In this document: positions 1 to 7,991 of the stretch, piece after piece
Position numbering within the stretch: position 1 is the first letter of the stretch
Layout of the letters: each line of letters starts with the position of its first letter
Source: Novosphingobium sp. AP12
GTDB taxonomy: Bacteria; Pseudomonadota; Alphaproteobacteria; Sphingomonadales; Sphingomonadaceae
Assembly (NCBI RefSeq): GCF_000281975.1
Contig: NZ_AKKE01000069.1
Coordinates: 1-64,000 of the forward strand
Length of the DNA: 64,000 nucleotides
Direction: 5' to 3'
Position numbers and translations under genes: made by a program
Notes under the pieces: model-generated
Seen by the model: the letters and a program-made list of their open reading frames with translations, nothing else
The model's database searches: none
Told to the model about the DNA's origin: nothing

Positions 1-251
1 GGCTCGGGGAGCCACGGCGCGCGGCTCTGCATGAGTTCGACGCGGGCGAAGGGAAGCTGGCTCTCGGACTTCGAGCGCACTTCGATGTCGACGGTATTGC
101 CGGGGATCAGCACCGGGCGCAGCTGCCGCCCCCTGCCCCCCGCGACATAAGCCGCGACGAGGCCATGCTCCGCCGTCATCAACCGCGCAATGACGGCAGT
201 CTCACCATGCGACAGGGCGGCGCAGACGACGGCGGGCGCGCGAAAGTGCAT
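1..251 (-). CDS. recO: DNA repair protein RecO, N-terminal part (cut by window edge)
   Basis: RecO loads RecA onto SSB-coated single-stranded DNA together with RecR in the RecF recombination pathway. Reading leftward from the ATG at 251 gives 83 codons with no stop before the window edge. The peptide begins MHFRAPAVVCAALSHGE and continues with ARLMTAEHGLVAAYVAGGRG and RQLRPVLIPGN, the characteristic OB-fold start of RecO. The zinc-binding C-terminal half lies outside the window. It is the last visible gene of a minus-strand run behind ubiK, with 16 bases between them. The assignment rests on the N-terminal motif only. Confidence 0.85.
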   Translation of the reverse strand, partial: MHFRAPAVVCAALSHGETAVIARLMTAEHGLVAAYVAGGRGRQLRPVLIPGNTVDIEVRSKSESQLPFARVELMQSRAPWLPE

Positions 252-267
252 CGCCGCCGGACGGGGA

Positions 268-522
268 TCAGTTGGGGGTGTTGAGCTTCGCTTCGAGCGC
301 GTCGAGGCGGGCCTTGAGCGTTTCCAGCTCGCCGCGAGCCGTCGAGGCCATGTCCTTCACCGCGTCGAATTCCTCGCGGCTGACGAAGTCCATGTCGCCC
401 ATGAACTCCTTGACGCGCTCACGCGCGCCGTCGCGCGCCTCGCGGCCGACACCGGCCAGCGTACCGGCGGCGCTGTTCATCATCTTCACGAAATCGGCGA
501 CGAAGGGGTTTTCGCTTTGCAT
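268..522 (-). CDS. ubiK: UbiK-type accessory factor (BMFP domain), 84 aa
   Basis: This small coiled-coil protein belongs to the BMFP/UbiK family. In Enterobacteria UbiK assists ubiquinone biosynthesis under aerobic conditions; in other bacteria the fold is linked to membrane fusion and lipid binding. The sequence shows an N-terminal amphipathic helix (MQSENPFVADFVKMMNS) and a C-terminal heptad-rich helix (LETLKARLDALEAKL), the usual two-helix layout. The ATG at 522 gives the typical family length of about 80-90 residues. It lies between tspO and recO on the same strand, so co-transcription is plausible. Function in this organism is inferred from family only. Confidence 0.75.
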   Translation of the reverse strand: MQSENPFVADFVKMMNSAAGTLAGVGREARDGARERVKEFMGDMDFVSREEFDAVKDMASTARGELETLKARLDALEAKLNTPN

Positions 523-563
523 GATGCCTAAATGGAACTCCCGCGCGCCGGACGCAAGGGGGA

Positions 564-1118
564 TCAGATCTCGAAGCGTTCCACCGCGCCCGAACGCTGC
601 ACGCCGTCCATGCCGGGATTCTCGCGCAGGATCGCGAAATTGAGGTAGGTCGCGAACACCAGCCACACGAGATAGGGCAACAGCAGCGCCCCCGCGACCG
701 GCCGCACGCGCCAGAACAGGACAGTGGTGGCGATCGCCGCCAGCAGCATCGCCACGATCACGATCAGCGCGACCGACATCAGGTGCATTCCGAAGAACAC
801 CGGCGACCATGCGAGGTTGAGGAGGAAATGCGCGCCGAAAACCGCTGCCGCCACGCCCCGGTCCCGCGCGCCGCGTGCCGAGAGAACCAGCGCCAGCGCC
901 GTGCCCATCATGAGGTAAAGGACCGTCCAGACGATCCCGAAAGTCGCGGGCGGCGGATAGCCGGCGGGCTTGACCAGCTCGGCGAACCAGGGGTTTTCCG
1001 GCCCGCTCTGGGACAGGGTGCCCGACAGGAATCCGAGCAGCACGACGAGGGGAACGCAAACGAGCAGCCACCGCATGAAACCGGCACGCAACTGGCCCGA
1101 CGAGGCTAGCAGGTTCAT
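564..1118 (-). CDS. tspO: TspO/MBR family membrane protein, 184 aa
   Basis: TspO proteins are five-helix, tryptophan-rich inner-membrane proteins that bind porphyrins and related ligands; in Rhodobacter TspO tunes tetrapyrrole-dependent gene expression. Five hydrophobic segments are visible. The diagnostic stretches WFAELVKPAGYPPPATFGIVW (W/F-x-x-L-x-K-P-x-x-x-P-P), LLNLAWSPVFFG and LPYLVWLVFATYLN are all present. The length of 184 aa is somewhat longer than the usual 150-170 because of a short N-terminal extension that may act as a membrane anchor. It is upstream of ubiK with a 41-base gap. Confidence 0.88.
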   Translation of the reverse strand: MNLLASSGQLRAGFMRWLLVCVPLVVLLGFLSGTLSQSGPENPWFAELVKPAGYPPPATFGIVWTVLYLMMGTALALVLSARGARDRGVAAAVFGAHFLLNLAWSPVFFGMHLMSVALIVIVAMLLAAIATTVLFWRVRPVAGALLLPYLVWLVFATYLNFAILRENPGMDGVQRSGAVERFEI

Positions 1119-1208
1119 GGGCGCGAAAATCTCCGAATCGACGGCCGGACAGCGGCCTTTCGCGGTTTGTGGAACGGCGCAGGCCCGGGCGCAATCGTTG
1201 GCAGTAGC

Positions 1209-1985
1209 CTAGCCTTCACGTTGTGCCGAAACGAGAAACTCCACGTTTCCTTCCGGACCCTTGATCGGGCTCTCGACGATTCCCTGGATGACCCAGCCCT
1301 CACCCTCGAGCCAGTCGCGAACTTCGCCGCAGACCCGCTCGTGCAGCACAGGGTCTCGCACGACGCCGCCCTTGCCCACTTCGGCGCGCCCGACCTCGAA
1401 CTGCGGCTTGATGAGGGCGACCAGCCGGCAGCGCGGCGCGGCGAGACGCAGCGGCACCTCCAGCACCTTGGCGAGGCCGATGAAGCTGGCGTCGCACACC
1501 ACCCAATCGCAGGGCGCATCGATCTCGGCGGGCGTGAGGATGCGGGCGCTGGTCTGCTCGAGCACGGTGACGCGCGGGTCATTGCGCAGTTTCCACGCGA
1601 GCTGGTTGGTGCCCGAGTCGACCGCGAAAACCCGCACCGCACCGTTCGTCAACAGCACGTCGGTGAAGCCCCCGGTCGAGCTGCCGATGTCCATCGCCGT
1701 CGCGCCCGAGGGATCGAGCCCGAAGTGCTCGATCGCGTGGGCCAGTTTAATTCCGCCGCGCGAGACCCAGGGATGGTCGCGGCCGCGGACCTCGAGCGGC
1801 GCGTCGCCCCTGAGGCTCTGGCCCGGCTTGGCTATCTTGCTCTCGCCTGAGAAGACGAGGCCCGCGAGCACCAGAGCCTGCGCGCGGGTGCGGCTCTCGG
1901 CCAACCCCCGGTCGACCAGCATCTGGTCCACGCGCGCCTTGGCGGGCTTCTTTTCGACAGGACGGGGCTCGGATGGGTCGGTCAT
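1209..1985 (-). CDS. tlyA: TlyA family rRNA 2'-O-methyltransferase, 258 aa
   Basis: TlyA-family enzymes combine an S4 RNA-binding domain with an FtsJ-like methyltransferase and methylate 16S/23S rRNA; older annotations call them hemolysin A. Residues about 10-70 form the S4 domain (RVDQMLVDRGLAESRTRAQ). The SAM site AMDIGSSTGGFTDVLL follows, and the K-D-K-E type catalytic residues lie in the segments GGIKLAHA, VVCDASF, LIKPQFEVG and NVEFLVS. I chose the ATG at 1985. The frame stays open further upstream, but that extension would overlap the divergent lipoprotein gene at 2035. Confidence 0.86.
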   Translation of the reverse strand: MTDPSEPRPVEKKPAKARVDQMLVDRGLAESRTRAQALVLAGLVFSGESKIAKPGQSLRGDAPLEVRGRDHPWVSRGGIKLAHAIEHFGLDPSGATAMDIGSSTGGFTDVLLTNGAVRVFAVDSGTNQLAWKLRNDPRVTVLEQTSARILTPAEIDAPCDWVVCDASFIGLAKVLEVPLRLAAPRCRLVALIKPQFEVGRAEVGKGGVVRDPVLHERVCGEVRDWLEGEGWVIQGIVESPIKGPEGNVEFLVSAQREG

Positions 1986-2034
1986 GGGCCAGTGCGCACT
2001 TGAGATGGGCCGCGCGTCATTCCATACCGGGGGC

Positions 2035-2592
2035 ATGAAGGCAAATCCGCGCGTCCGCGCCATCGTTTCCCGCTTCCCCTCCACGGCGGCCATTTCCTCC
2101 TCGCTCCTTGCGGGAATGCTGGCCGGCTGCGTGCCGCCGCCGCCCACCATGCCCTCCCCGACGCCGACGGCCGCGCCGGTACCGCCCCAGCGTCCTGCAC
2201 CTGCGCCGCCGCTCTCCGCCGACTGGCGCGACGCACCGATCACGCCGGGCGACTGGACTTACGCCGCCAATGCAGGAGGCTCGGTGGCGAGTTTCGGCGG
2301 CGGCGTGTTCAGCATGCGCTGCAATCCGCAGGCCCGCACCGTCAGCCTCATCCGCGCGGGCACGCCCCGCTCGGCGTCGGTCTCGATGGGCGTGACGACC
2401 TCGAACACCAGCCGCGCTCTCACCGGCACCGGCGCCTCGGCCGGCATCGAGGCAACCCTGCCCGCGCGCGACCCGCTGCTCGACTCCATGGCGCTGAGCC
2501 GGGGCCGTTTCGTGATCGCGGTTACGGGAGAGCAGACACTCTATGTGCCCAGCTGGACAGAGGTGACTCGCGTGGTCGAGGACTGCCGCTAG
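2035..2592 (+). CDS. Putative lipoprotein of unknown function, 185 aa
   Basis: The N-terminus has a basic start, a hydrophobic stretch and a lipobox ending in LAGC near residue 32, so export and lipidation are likely. A proline-rich linker (about residues 33-58) follows. The remainder is a compact domain with two cysteines (SMRCNPQ and VEDCR) that could pair. The central part reads as beta strands (RTVSLIRAG, RFVIAVTGEQTLYVP). I do not recognise the domain beyond resemblance to small periplasmic sphingomonad proteins. It is divergent from tlyA with 49 bases between the starts. Confidence 0.7.
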   Translation: MKANPRVRAIVSRFPSTAAISSSLLAGMLAGCVPPPPTMPSPTPTAAPVPPQRPAPAPPLSADWRDAPITPGDWTYAANAGGSVASFGGGVFSMRCNPQARTVSLIRAGTPRSASVSMGVTTSNTSRALTGTGASAGIEATLPARDPLLDSMALSRGRFVIAVTGEQTLYVPSWTEVTRVVEDCR

Positions 2593-2875
2593 GCCCGCTG
2601 CGGCCGACCCGCACAGCGCTCATTCTGGACTGTGGAAAAATCCGGCCAGCAGTCCCGCTGGCTGCCTCTAAACCCGCTTCAAAGCTGGGTAAATGCGGGC
2701 CGGAAGCGAAGATCATGACGGCAAAAAAAATCATTGCAAGACTTGTTGTGCGGTGCGGAATGAGCCACATTTTCATCAGGACAACGGGACCCGGGAAACG
2801 CGCCCGGGAGTTACCGAAGTCCTCGCCGCTTCAGTGCGGCAAACCTGGCTCAACAGCGCGAAAGGAGGTGATCCG

Positions 2876-2938
2876 ATGTCTCATGGTTCAGCAGAGAGGT
2901 CGGCAATTCCCGTCGCGGAGCATTATCGCTATTCCTGA
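2876..2938 (+). CDS. Possible 20-residue peptide with near-perfect Shine-Dalgarno
   Basis: The 20-codon ORF (MSHGSAERSAIPVAEHYRYS, stop TGA) is preceded by AAAGGAGGTG at 2861-2870. That is almost the full anti-16S complement, seven bases before the ATG. Its last codons and stop fall inside a perfect 9-bp hairpin (TTATCGCTA / TAGCGATAA, 2923-2948), and a terminator-like hairpin follows at 2990. It could be a short functional peptide, a leader peptide, or a ribosome-binding decoy RNA. The residues are not enriched for branched-chain amino acids, so classical attenuation of the downstream ilvE is not supported. Confidence 0.45.
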   Translation: MSHGSAERSAIPVAEHYRYS

Positions 2939-2989
2939 CTAGCGATAAAGGCTTCGCTGGCGGCACTTCCCGGCCGCTGACCATGCGAA

Positions 2990-3024
2990 GGGCCGTACCG
3001 GAACTCCGGTGCGGCCCTTCTCAT
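2990..3024 (+). terminator. Rho-independent terminator-like hairpin
   Basis: A 12-bp stem (GGGCCGTACCGG / CCGGTGCGGCCC, one G-U type mismatch) with loop AACT is followed by the T-rich stretch TTCTCATTT. It would end the transcript carrying the 20-codon ORF before ilvE. Confidence 0.7.
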
Positions 3025-3246
3025 TTGGGCCGGACCAACTCACGGCCGCTCAAAATTACGGGCTTTCCCGTAAGCGCCCGCTATCCCTGCACTATCTCGC
3101 CAGACTGCCATTGCAGGACAGGATTTCGCCGTCCCAACCTTCGTGCTACACCCGAAGCGACGAGAAGCAATGTTGCTTTAGGGTTGCGATCTACGACATT
3201 TTCGTTCAACGGCGCATCCTGATCGCAGTTATAGGAAGTTCGTTCG

Positions 3247-4347
3247 ATGGCGAGTCTCGCCGATACCGGCCTGTCTTTCACCACTCTTGCCCACCCTGCC
3301 CCGACCAGCGCCGAAGCGCGCGGCGCGGTACTCGCGAACCCCGGCTTCGGCACCAACTTCACCGACCACATGGTGACGATCGAGTGGACCGAGGGGCAAG
3401 GCTGGCATGACGCGGTAATCGGCCCGCGCCAGCCCATCGCGCTCGACCCGGCGGCGGCCGTGCTGCATTACGCGCAGGAAATCTTCGAGGGCCTGAAGGC
3501 GTACAAGCAGGCCGACGGATCGATCTCGCTGTTCCGTCCCGAAGCCAACGCCGCGCGCTTCAATCTCTCCGCGCAGCGCCTTGCCATGCCCGACCTGCCC
3601 GAGACGCTGTTCGTCGAGGCCATCGAACGCCTCGTGGCGCTCGACCGGGACTGGATCCCGGAAGGCGAAGGCAGCTCGCTCTACCTGCGCCCGTTCATGA
3701 TCGCGACCGAGGCGTTCCTCGGCGTGCGCCCTGCCCGGCAGTACAAGTTCATCGTCATCGCCAGCCCGGCGGGCAACTACTTCAAATCGGGCGCGCCCGC
3801 CGTCTCGATCTGGGTCAGCGACTACACTCGCGCCGCGCCCGGCGGCACCGGCGCTGCCAAGTGCGGCGGCAACTACGCCGCCAGCCTCGTGCCCCAGGCC
3901 GAAGCGATCGCGCGCGGCCATGACCAGGTCGTCTTCCTCGACGCCGCCGAGCACAAGTGGATCGAGGAACTGGGCGGCATGAACCTCTACTTCGTGTTCG
4001 ACGACGGCACCCTGCTGACCCCGGCGCTGACCGGCACCATCCTGCCTGGCATCACGCGCGACAGCCTGCTGACGCTGGCGCGCGAGGAGGGCCTCAACGT
4101 CGTGGAAGGTCGCTACAGTCTCGACCAGTGGCGTGAAGACGCCGCTTCGGGCAAGCTGGTGGAGACGTTCGCCTGCGGCACCGCCGCGGTCGTCACCGCA
4201 GTCGGCAAGGTCTCGGGCCGTGACGGCGAGTTCACCGTCGGCACCGGCGGCCCCGGCCAGCTCACCGGCAAGCTCAAGAACCGCCTCGTCGCCATCCAGC
4301 GCGGCGAAGCACCCGACACCCATGGCTGGATCCGCAAGATCGGCTGA
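3247..4347 (+). CDS. ilvE: Branched-chain amino acid aminotransferase, 366 aa
   Basis: This PLP enzyme interconverts leucine, isoleucine and valine with their 2-oxo acids using glutamate/2-oxoglutarate. It is a cytoplasmic fold-type IV (class IV) aminotransferase. The PLP lysine is K205 in GAAKCGGNYAASL. The motif EELGGMNLYFVF downstream is diagnostic of the eukaryotic-like/BCAT-II subgroup, and GTGGPGQLTGKL near the C-terminus contributes to phosphate binding. Length matches the 355-370 aa expected for this subgroup. It stands alone; a terminator-like hairpin separates it from the upstream small ORF, and a REP-type element fills the convergent gap on its 3' side. Confidence 0.93.
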   Translation: MASLADTGLSFTTLAHPAPTSAEARGAVLANPGFGTNFTDHMVTIEWTEGQGWHDAVIGPRQPIALDPAAAVLHYAQEIFEGLKAYKQADGSISLFRPEANAARFNLSAQRLAMPDLPETLFVEAIERLVALDRDWIPEGEGSSLYLRPFMIATEAFLGVRPARQYKFIVIASPAGNYFKSGAPAVSIWVSDYTRAAPGGTGAAKCGGNYAASLVPQAEAIARGHDQVVFLDAAEHKWIEELGGMNLYFVFDDGTLLTPALTGTILPGITRDSLLTLAREEGLNVVEGRYSLDQWREDAASGKLVETFACGTAAVVTAVGKVSGRDGEFTVGTGGPGQLTGKLKNRLVAIQRGEAPDTHGWIRKIG

Positions 4348-4352
4348 GAATA

Positions 4353-4486
4353 CCGTCGTCCCGGCTTGATCGGGACCGCTGGCAAGGCCGCGCCGAACTC
4401 TCGGCTGGGCTGATGCAAGGGCTGGCCGTTCGAGAGCGGCCGCCTTCAGAATACACAGCGGTCCCGGCCTTCGCTGGGACGACGAC
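4353..4486. repeat. REP/BIME-like inverted element, copy 1
   Basis: Two facing imperfect palindromes (GTCGTCCCGGCTTGATCGGGAC near 4355 and GTCCCGGCCTTCGCTGGGAC near 4461) enclose a GC-rich core. The whole element fills the gap between ilvE and the convergent gene ending at 4493. A related element in the opposite orientation lies at 30232-30350. Confidence 0.75.
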
Positions 4487-4492
4487 CTCCCC

Positions 4493-5095
4493 TCAATACT
4501 CACCCTCGCCCACGGTGTTGAACTGCGGGTGGAGGCGCTTCCATTCATACATCCAGTCCATGCCTTCCCGCGCGCGCACGAGGTCGTCGTCGCGCGGCGC
4601 CAGGGCCAGCGCCGCCTCGCGCGCGACTTCGGGCAGGACCGAGGTATCCCAGCCCTGCTGCTCGACCTCGTCCGCCAGCGCGCCGGCTTCCGCACGTCGC
4701 AGCATGACCGGCAGGCGCTCGCGCAGCGCGGCGGTCACCCAGGGGATCATCGGGCCGTTGACGTCGGGGTCGTAGCCCCACAGCACGTTGTGGCCCGGTC
4801 CGTTGAGGATGTAGTGGTAGTGCAGCACTTTCCCGAAGACGTCGAAGCGCAGGTATTCCTCGTCGCGCGCGGCGTTGAAGACGTGGATGCTGGGGCCGCG
4901 CACCATGCGCTGCGGACTGTCACCCAGAGCTCGCGCCTCCACCGCGATCGAGACCAGTCCCGCGTCGAACCACCGCGCGTGGCGCTCGACCATCGGGATC
5001 AGCATGAATTTGTGATGCTGGCCGCGGATCGTCTCCACGGTGCGGTTGCCCAAGGGCGCAGCGGGCGGCGGCGTGGCCAGCGAGGTGGCGGTCAT
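4493..5095 (-). CDS. Protein of unknown function, 200 aa
   Basis: I do not recognise this family. The protein has no signal peptide or obvious membrane segment, so it is probably cytoplasmic. The core is rich in His, Tyr and Trp (QHHKFMLIP, VLHYHYILNG, NVLWGYDPDVNGP). A C-terminal helical part includes REAALALAPRDDDLV and MDWMYEWKRLHPQ. The ATG at 5095 has GGGAGAA about eight bases upstream on the minus strand, which supports this start. It is transcribed toward ilvE and divergent from the YghU-type gene, with about 220 bases between the starts. Confidence 0.7.
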   Translation of the reverse strand: MTATSLATPPPAAPLGNRTVETIRGQHHKFMLIPMVERHARWFDAGLVSIAVEARALGDSPQRMVRGPSIHVFNAARDEEYLRFDVFGKVLHYHYILNGPGHNVLWGYDPDVNGPMIPWVTAALRERLPVMLRRAEAGALADEVEQQGWDTSVLPEVAREAALALAPRDDDLVRAREGMDWMYEWKRLHPQFNTVGEGEY

Positions 5096-5313
5096 GGTGC
5101 AATTCTCCCGTTCTGCGGCCCGATTGCGGCTCTTCTGGACAGGGCCTGATTGCACCCCCTGAGGACCCCCGAGTCAATCATACGGGCTTGATCGAACGTC
5201 CAGACGACGCGCCCTTGCTGCCGTGCGGATAGCTCCCTGTCCGCCCTTGTCGGCGCACAAGTGCACACCTACCTGTGGGCGGCAATTCCCTCTCCCCAAG
5301 GAGCACCCCCCGC

Positions 5314-6162
5314 ATGGCCGATCTCACTTACACGCCGCCCAAGGTCTGGACCTGGGACAAGGCCAACGGCGGCCAGTTCGCCAACATCAACCGCCCGGTT
5401 TCCGGCGCCACGCACGAGAAGGACCTGCCGCGCGGCAAGCATCCCTTCCAGCTCCACTCGCTCGGCACGCCCAATGGCCAGAAGGTCACGATCCTGTTCG
5501 AGGAACTGCTCGCGGCCGGCTACTCCGACGCCGAATACGACGCCTGGCTGATCAACATCGGCGACGGCGACCAGTTCTCCTCGGGCTTCGTTTCGGTCAA
5601 CCCCAACTCCAAGATCCCCGCCCTGCTCGACTACTCGGGCGGCGAGCCGGTGCGCGTGTTCGAATCGGGCGCGATCCTGTTCCACCTGGCCGAGAAGTTC
5701 GGCGCCTTCCTGCCTGGCAGCGGCCCGGCGCGCACCGAATGCATGTCGTGGCTGATGTGGCAGATGTCGACCGCGCCGCTGATCGGCGGCGGCTTCGGCC
5801 ACTTCTACGCCTATGCGCCCGAGAAGTACGAGTACCCGATCAACCGCTACGCCATGGAAACCAAGCGCATCCTCGACGTCGCCGACAAGCGCCTCGGCGA
5901 AACCCGCTACCTGGCGGGCGATGACTACACGATCGCCGACATCGCCGCTTATGGCTGGTTCGGCGCCTTCGTGCGCGGCGATGCTTATGGCGACGCCGCG
6001 ACCTTCCTCGACGTGCCGAGCTACACGAATCTCGTGCGCTGGGGCGAGGAACTCGGCGCGCGCGAGGGTGTCCGGCGGGGCCGCATCGTCAACCGCAAAG
6101 GCGAGGGCCTCGTGCCCGAACGCCACAGCGCGGCCGACATCGACATTGTCCTCAAAGGCTGA
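5314..6162 (+). CDS. yghU: YghU-type glutathione-dependent disulfide-bond oxidoreductase, 282 aa
   Basis: This is a Nu-class glutathione transferase homologue. YghU binds two glutathione molecules and has disulfide reductase and organic peroxide-reducing activity. The thioredoxin-like domain carries HSLGTPNGQKVTILFEEL, which provides the glutathione-thiol contact Thr/Asn, and VSVNPNSKIPALLD with the conserved cis-proline. FESGAILFHLAEKFG follows, and the helical C-terminal domain contains DDYTIADIAAYGW. The ATG at 5314 is preceded by AAGGAG. The length agrees with the 280-290 aa of YghU. It is monocistronic, lying just upstream of the tRNA gene. Confidence 0.9.
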   Translation: MADLTYTPPKVWTWDKANGGQFANINRPVSGATHEKDLPRGKHPFQLHSLGTPNGQKVTILFEELLAAGYSDAEYDAWLINIGDGDQFSSGFVSVNPNSKIPALLDYSGGEPVRVFESGAILFHLAEKFGAFLPGSGPARTECMSWLMWQMSTAPLIGGGFGHFYAYAPEKYEYPINRYAMETKRILDVADKRLGETRYLAGDDYTIADIAAYGWFGAFVRGDAYGDAATFLDVPSYTNLVRWGEELGAREGVRRGRIVNRKGEGLVPERHSAADIDIVLKG

Positions 6163-6269
6163 CCGACCTGCCGGCGCTGGATAACTCGGTCCAAAGGGCC
6201 TTTTCAGCGCCGGTATAAGCCGCTAAGCGGCGCCTCTCCCGTGAGGCCGCACAAGCGCGGCCGATCCGC

Positions 6270-6344
6270 TGGGGCGTCGCCAAGTGGTAAGGCACCGGTT
6301 TTTGGTACCGGCATTCGCAGGTTCGAATCCTGCCGCCCCAGCCA
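6270..6344 (+). tRNA. tRNA-Gln, anticodon TTG
   Basis: A complete cloverleaf is visible. The acceptor arms TGGGGCG and CGCCCCA are followed by an encoded GCCA end. The anticodon stem CCGGT/ACCGG encloses loop TTTTGGT with anticodon TTG at 6302-6304, and the T arm contains GGTTCGAATCC. It reads glutamine CAA/CAG codons. No integrase or duplicated tRNA 3' end is visible nearby. Confidence 0.95.
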
Positions 6345-6379
6345 GCACTTCACCGCCGACAAGGGCGAGAGGAGGACCA

Positions 6380-6643
6380 ATGACCGCATCATCCGCAATA
6401 CAGGATACGCGCGACCACTTCGCTCATTGCATCCAGGTGTTTGGCGGCACGACCGCTGCCTCGCGCCGGCTCGGCATCGACGAACGGGCGCTCCGGCGGT
6501 TCGTGAATGGCGACCTGCCGATCAGCGCCCGCCTGCTGGACGACACCGCCACGGCATTGCGTGCCCTGATCGCGGAAGCGACTGCGGCGGAAACGGGCAT
6601 CGCGGCGCTCGACACGAGCGATCCGCAGAGCAAGCCGGATTAA
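6380..6643 (+). CDS. Small HTH-like protein of unknown function, 87 aa
   Basis: The gene begins 36 bases after the tRNA with a strong GAGAGGAGG ribosome-binding site before the ATG at 6380. The N-terminal half (TTAASRRLGIDERALRRFVNG) resembles the helix-turn-helix of Cro/YdaS-like proteins, in which a short helix is followed by a recognition helix that contacts DNA. The C-terminal half is an alanine-rich helix. It has no signal peptide. It could be a small transcriptional regulator or an orphan antitoxin-like protein; no toxin partner lies next to it. It converges on the MFS gene. Confidence 0.6.
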   Translation: MTASSAIQDTRDHFAHCIQVFGGTTAASRRLGIDERALRRFVNGDLPISARLLDDTATALRALIAEATAAETGIAALDTSDPQSKPD

Positions 6644-6660
6644 ACCGGCCCACTCTCGAA

Positions 6661-7914
6661 TCACCCGACCTTGGGCTTGTCCGGCGACCACGGCAGGAAC
6701 AGGAACAGCACCGCGCCCACCGCGATCGAGCCCGACACCGCGTAGAGGAACGGTGCGAAGCTGTCGTAGGCGGCGAGCGTGCGGCTGATCGCCAGCGCGC
6801 CCAGCGCCGAGGCGAAGAAGCTCACCGTGTAGACCAGTCCGAGCGTCGTATTGTAGATTCGCAAGCTGAAGTAGCGCGCGACGAGGTACGAGATCAGGTC
6901 GCTCTCCGCCCCCACGGCGAGGCCGACGAGGAACATCGCGCCTCCGATCACCGGCACCGAATCGTGGTTGGTCCCCAGCACGAAGAAGCCGAGCGCGGGC
7001 AGCACCATGGACAGGCTCGTCACCAGCGGAGTCGCGAAGCGGTCGAGCGCGAGCCCGCAAGCGATGCGCCCGATCACCGTGCCGGCTGCGTAGACGGTGA
7101 CGATGTTCGCGGCGGTCTGCGCAGAGATGTGGTTGTCGACGAGCATGAGGTTCATCTGCGAGGCGTGGAGCGGCGTCTGCAGCAGGCACAGGAACATCGC
7201 GGCGAAGATGGTCCAGAACACGGGACTGCGCAGGATCATCGCGTAGTCTCCGCGTGCCGGACGGTGAAGTTCGGCAGTGACGGGCAGGTCGGGCAGGTTG
7301 GCCCCCGGCCCCGCCTCGTGCCCCGGCCCGGTGCCCTTCGGGATCATCCGCACCGCCGCGAGCCCGGCGAACAGCGCGATCGCGCCGAGCACGAGATAGG
7401 CGCTTCTCCAGCCTATGGCCTCGATCCACCAGTTCGTGAGCGGCACCAGCGCCATCGCCAACAGCGCCGGCACGCAGTTGACGATCGTCAGTGCTAGGCC
7501 GGTCGCCTTCTCGAAGTTCTCGGCGATGAGGCGGGTGTAGACGAGCGTGCTGGTCAGGCTGCCGACCGCCAGCGTCGCGGTGGAAGCGGCGAGGAACCAG
7601 GCGAAGCTGCCGTTCTGCGTGGCATAGCCGATGAAGCACAGCGGGATCGCCAGCGTGCCTAGCAGCGCCATGCGCCGCACGCCGAGCTTGTCGGTGAAGC
7701 GGCCGACGAAAGGCAGGATGAAGATCGTCGTCAGCATGGTCAGCCCGACGAGCGCGAACTGCGACCGCGACCAGCCGAACTCGCGCACGAGGTGCGGCGC
7801 GAAGGCGCTGTTGGTGTAGGCGAACAGCGGCAGGCTGGTGCCCGACCCCAGGCTGGCAGCGATCAGCGGCCGCATGTTGCGGCGCAGTTCGCCGGTGTAG
7901 CTAGACGACATCAT
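6661..7914 (-). CDS. MFS transporter, about 417 aa
   Basis: This is a 12-helix major facilitator superfamily permease of the oxalate/formate or monocarboxylate type. Motif A, GRFTDKLGVRR, lies between helices 2 and 3. The central loop after helix 6 is hydrophilic (PKGTGPGHEAGPGANLPD), as usual. The two adjacent codons ATGATG at 7914 and 7911 follow GGGGAGAG, so either may start. It is the last gene of a minus-strand run (dehydratase-like, SnoaL-like, MFS) and probably imports the substrate or an acidic intermediate of that pathway. The substrate cannot be read from the sequence. Confidence 0.85.
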   Translation of the reverse strand: MMSSSYTGELRRNMRPLIAASLGSGTSLPLFAYTNSAFAPHLVREFGWSRSQFALVGLTMLTTIFILPFVGRFTDKLGVRRMALLGTLAIPLCFIGYATQNGSFAWFLAASTATLAVGSLTSTLVYTRLIAENFEKATGLALTIVNCVPALLAMALVPLTNWWIEAIGWRSAYLVLGAIALFAGLAAVRMIPKGTGPGHEAGPGANLPDLPVTAELHRPARGDYAMILRSPVFWTIFAAMFLCLLQTPLHASQMNLMLVDNHISAQTAANIVTVYAAGTVIGRIACGLALDRFATPLVTSLSMVLPALGFFVLGTNHDSVPVIGGAMFLVGLAVGAESDLISYLVARYFSLRIYNTTLGLVYTVSFFASALGALAISRTLAAYDSFAPFLYAVSGSIAVGAVLFLFLPWSPDKPKVG

Positions 7915-7991
7915 CGCTCTCCCCAGTGCCCGGCGGTTGTCCCGCAAGGTCGTATTGTTGTCGAACCGGCGGGGCGATATCGTCGCGGTTT

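Noticed and set aside
2715..2942. A 75-codon frame starting MTAKKIIARLV before ilvE
   Set aside because: No good ribosome-binding site, and it is out of frame with the 20-codon ORF that does have one.
6270..6660. tRNA-Gln as an integration site for the following catabolic block
   Set aside because: No integrase, no duplicated tRNA 3' end and no compositional break right after the tRNA.
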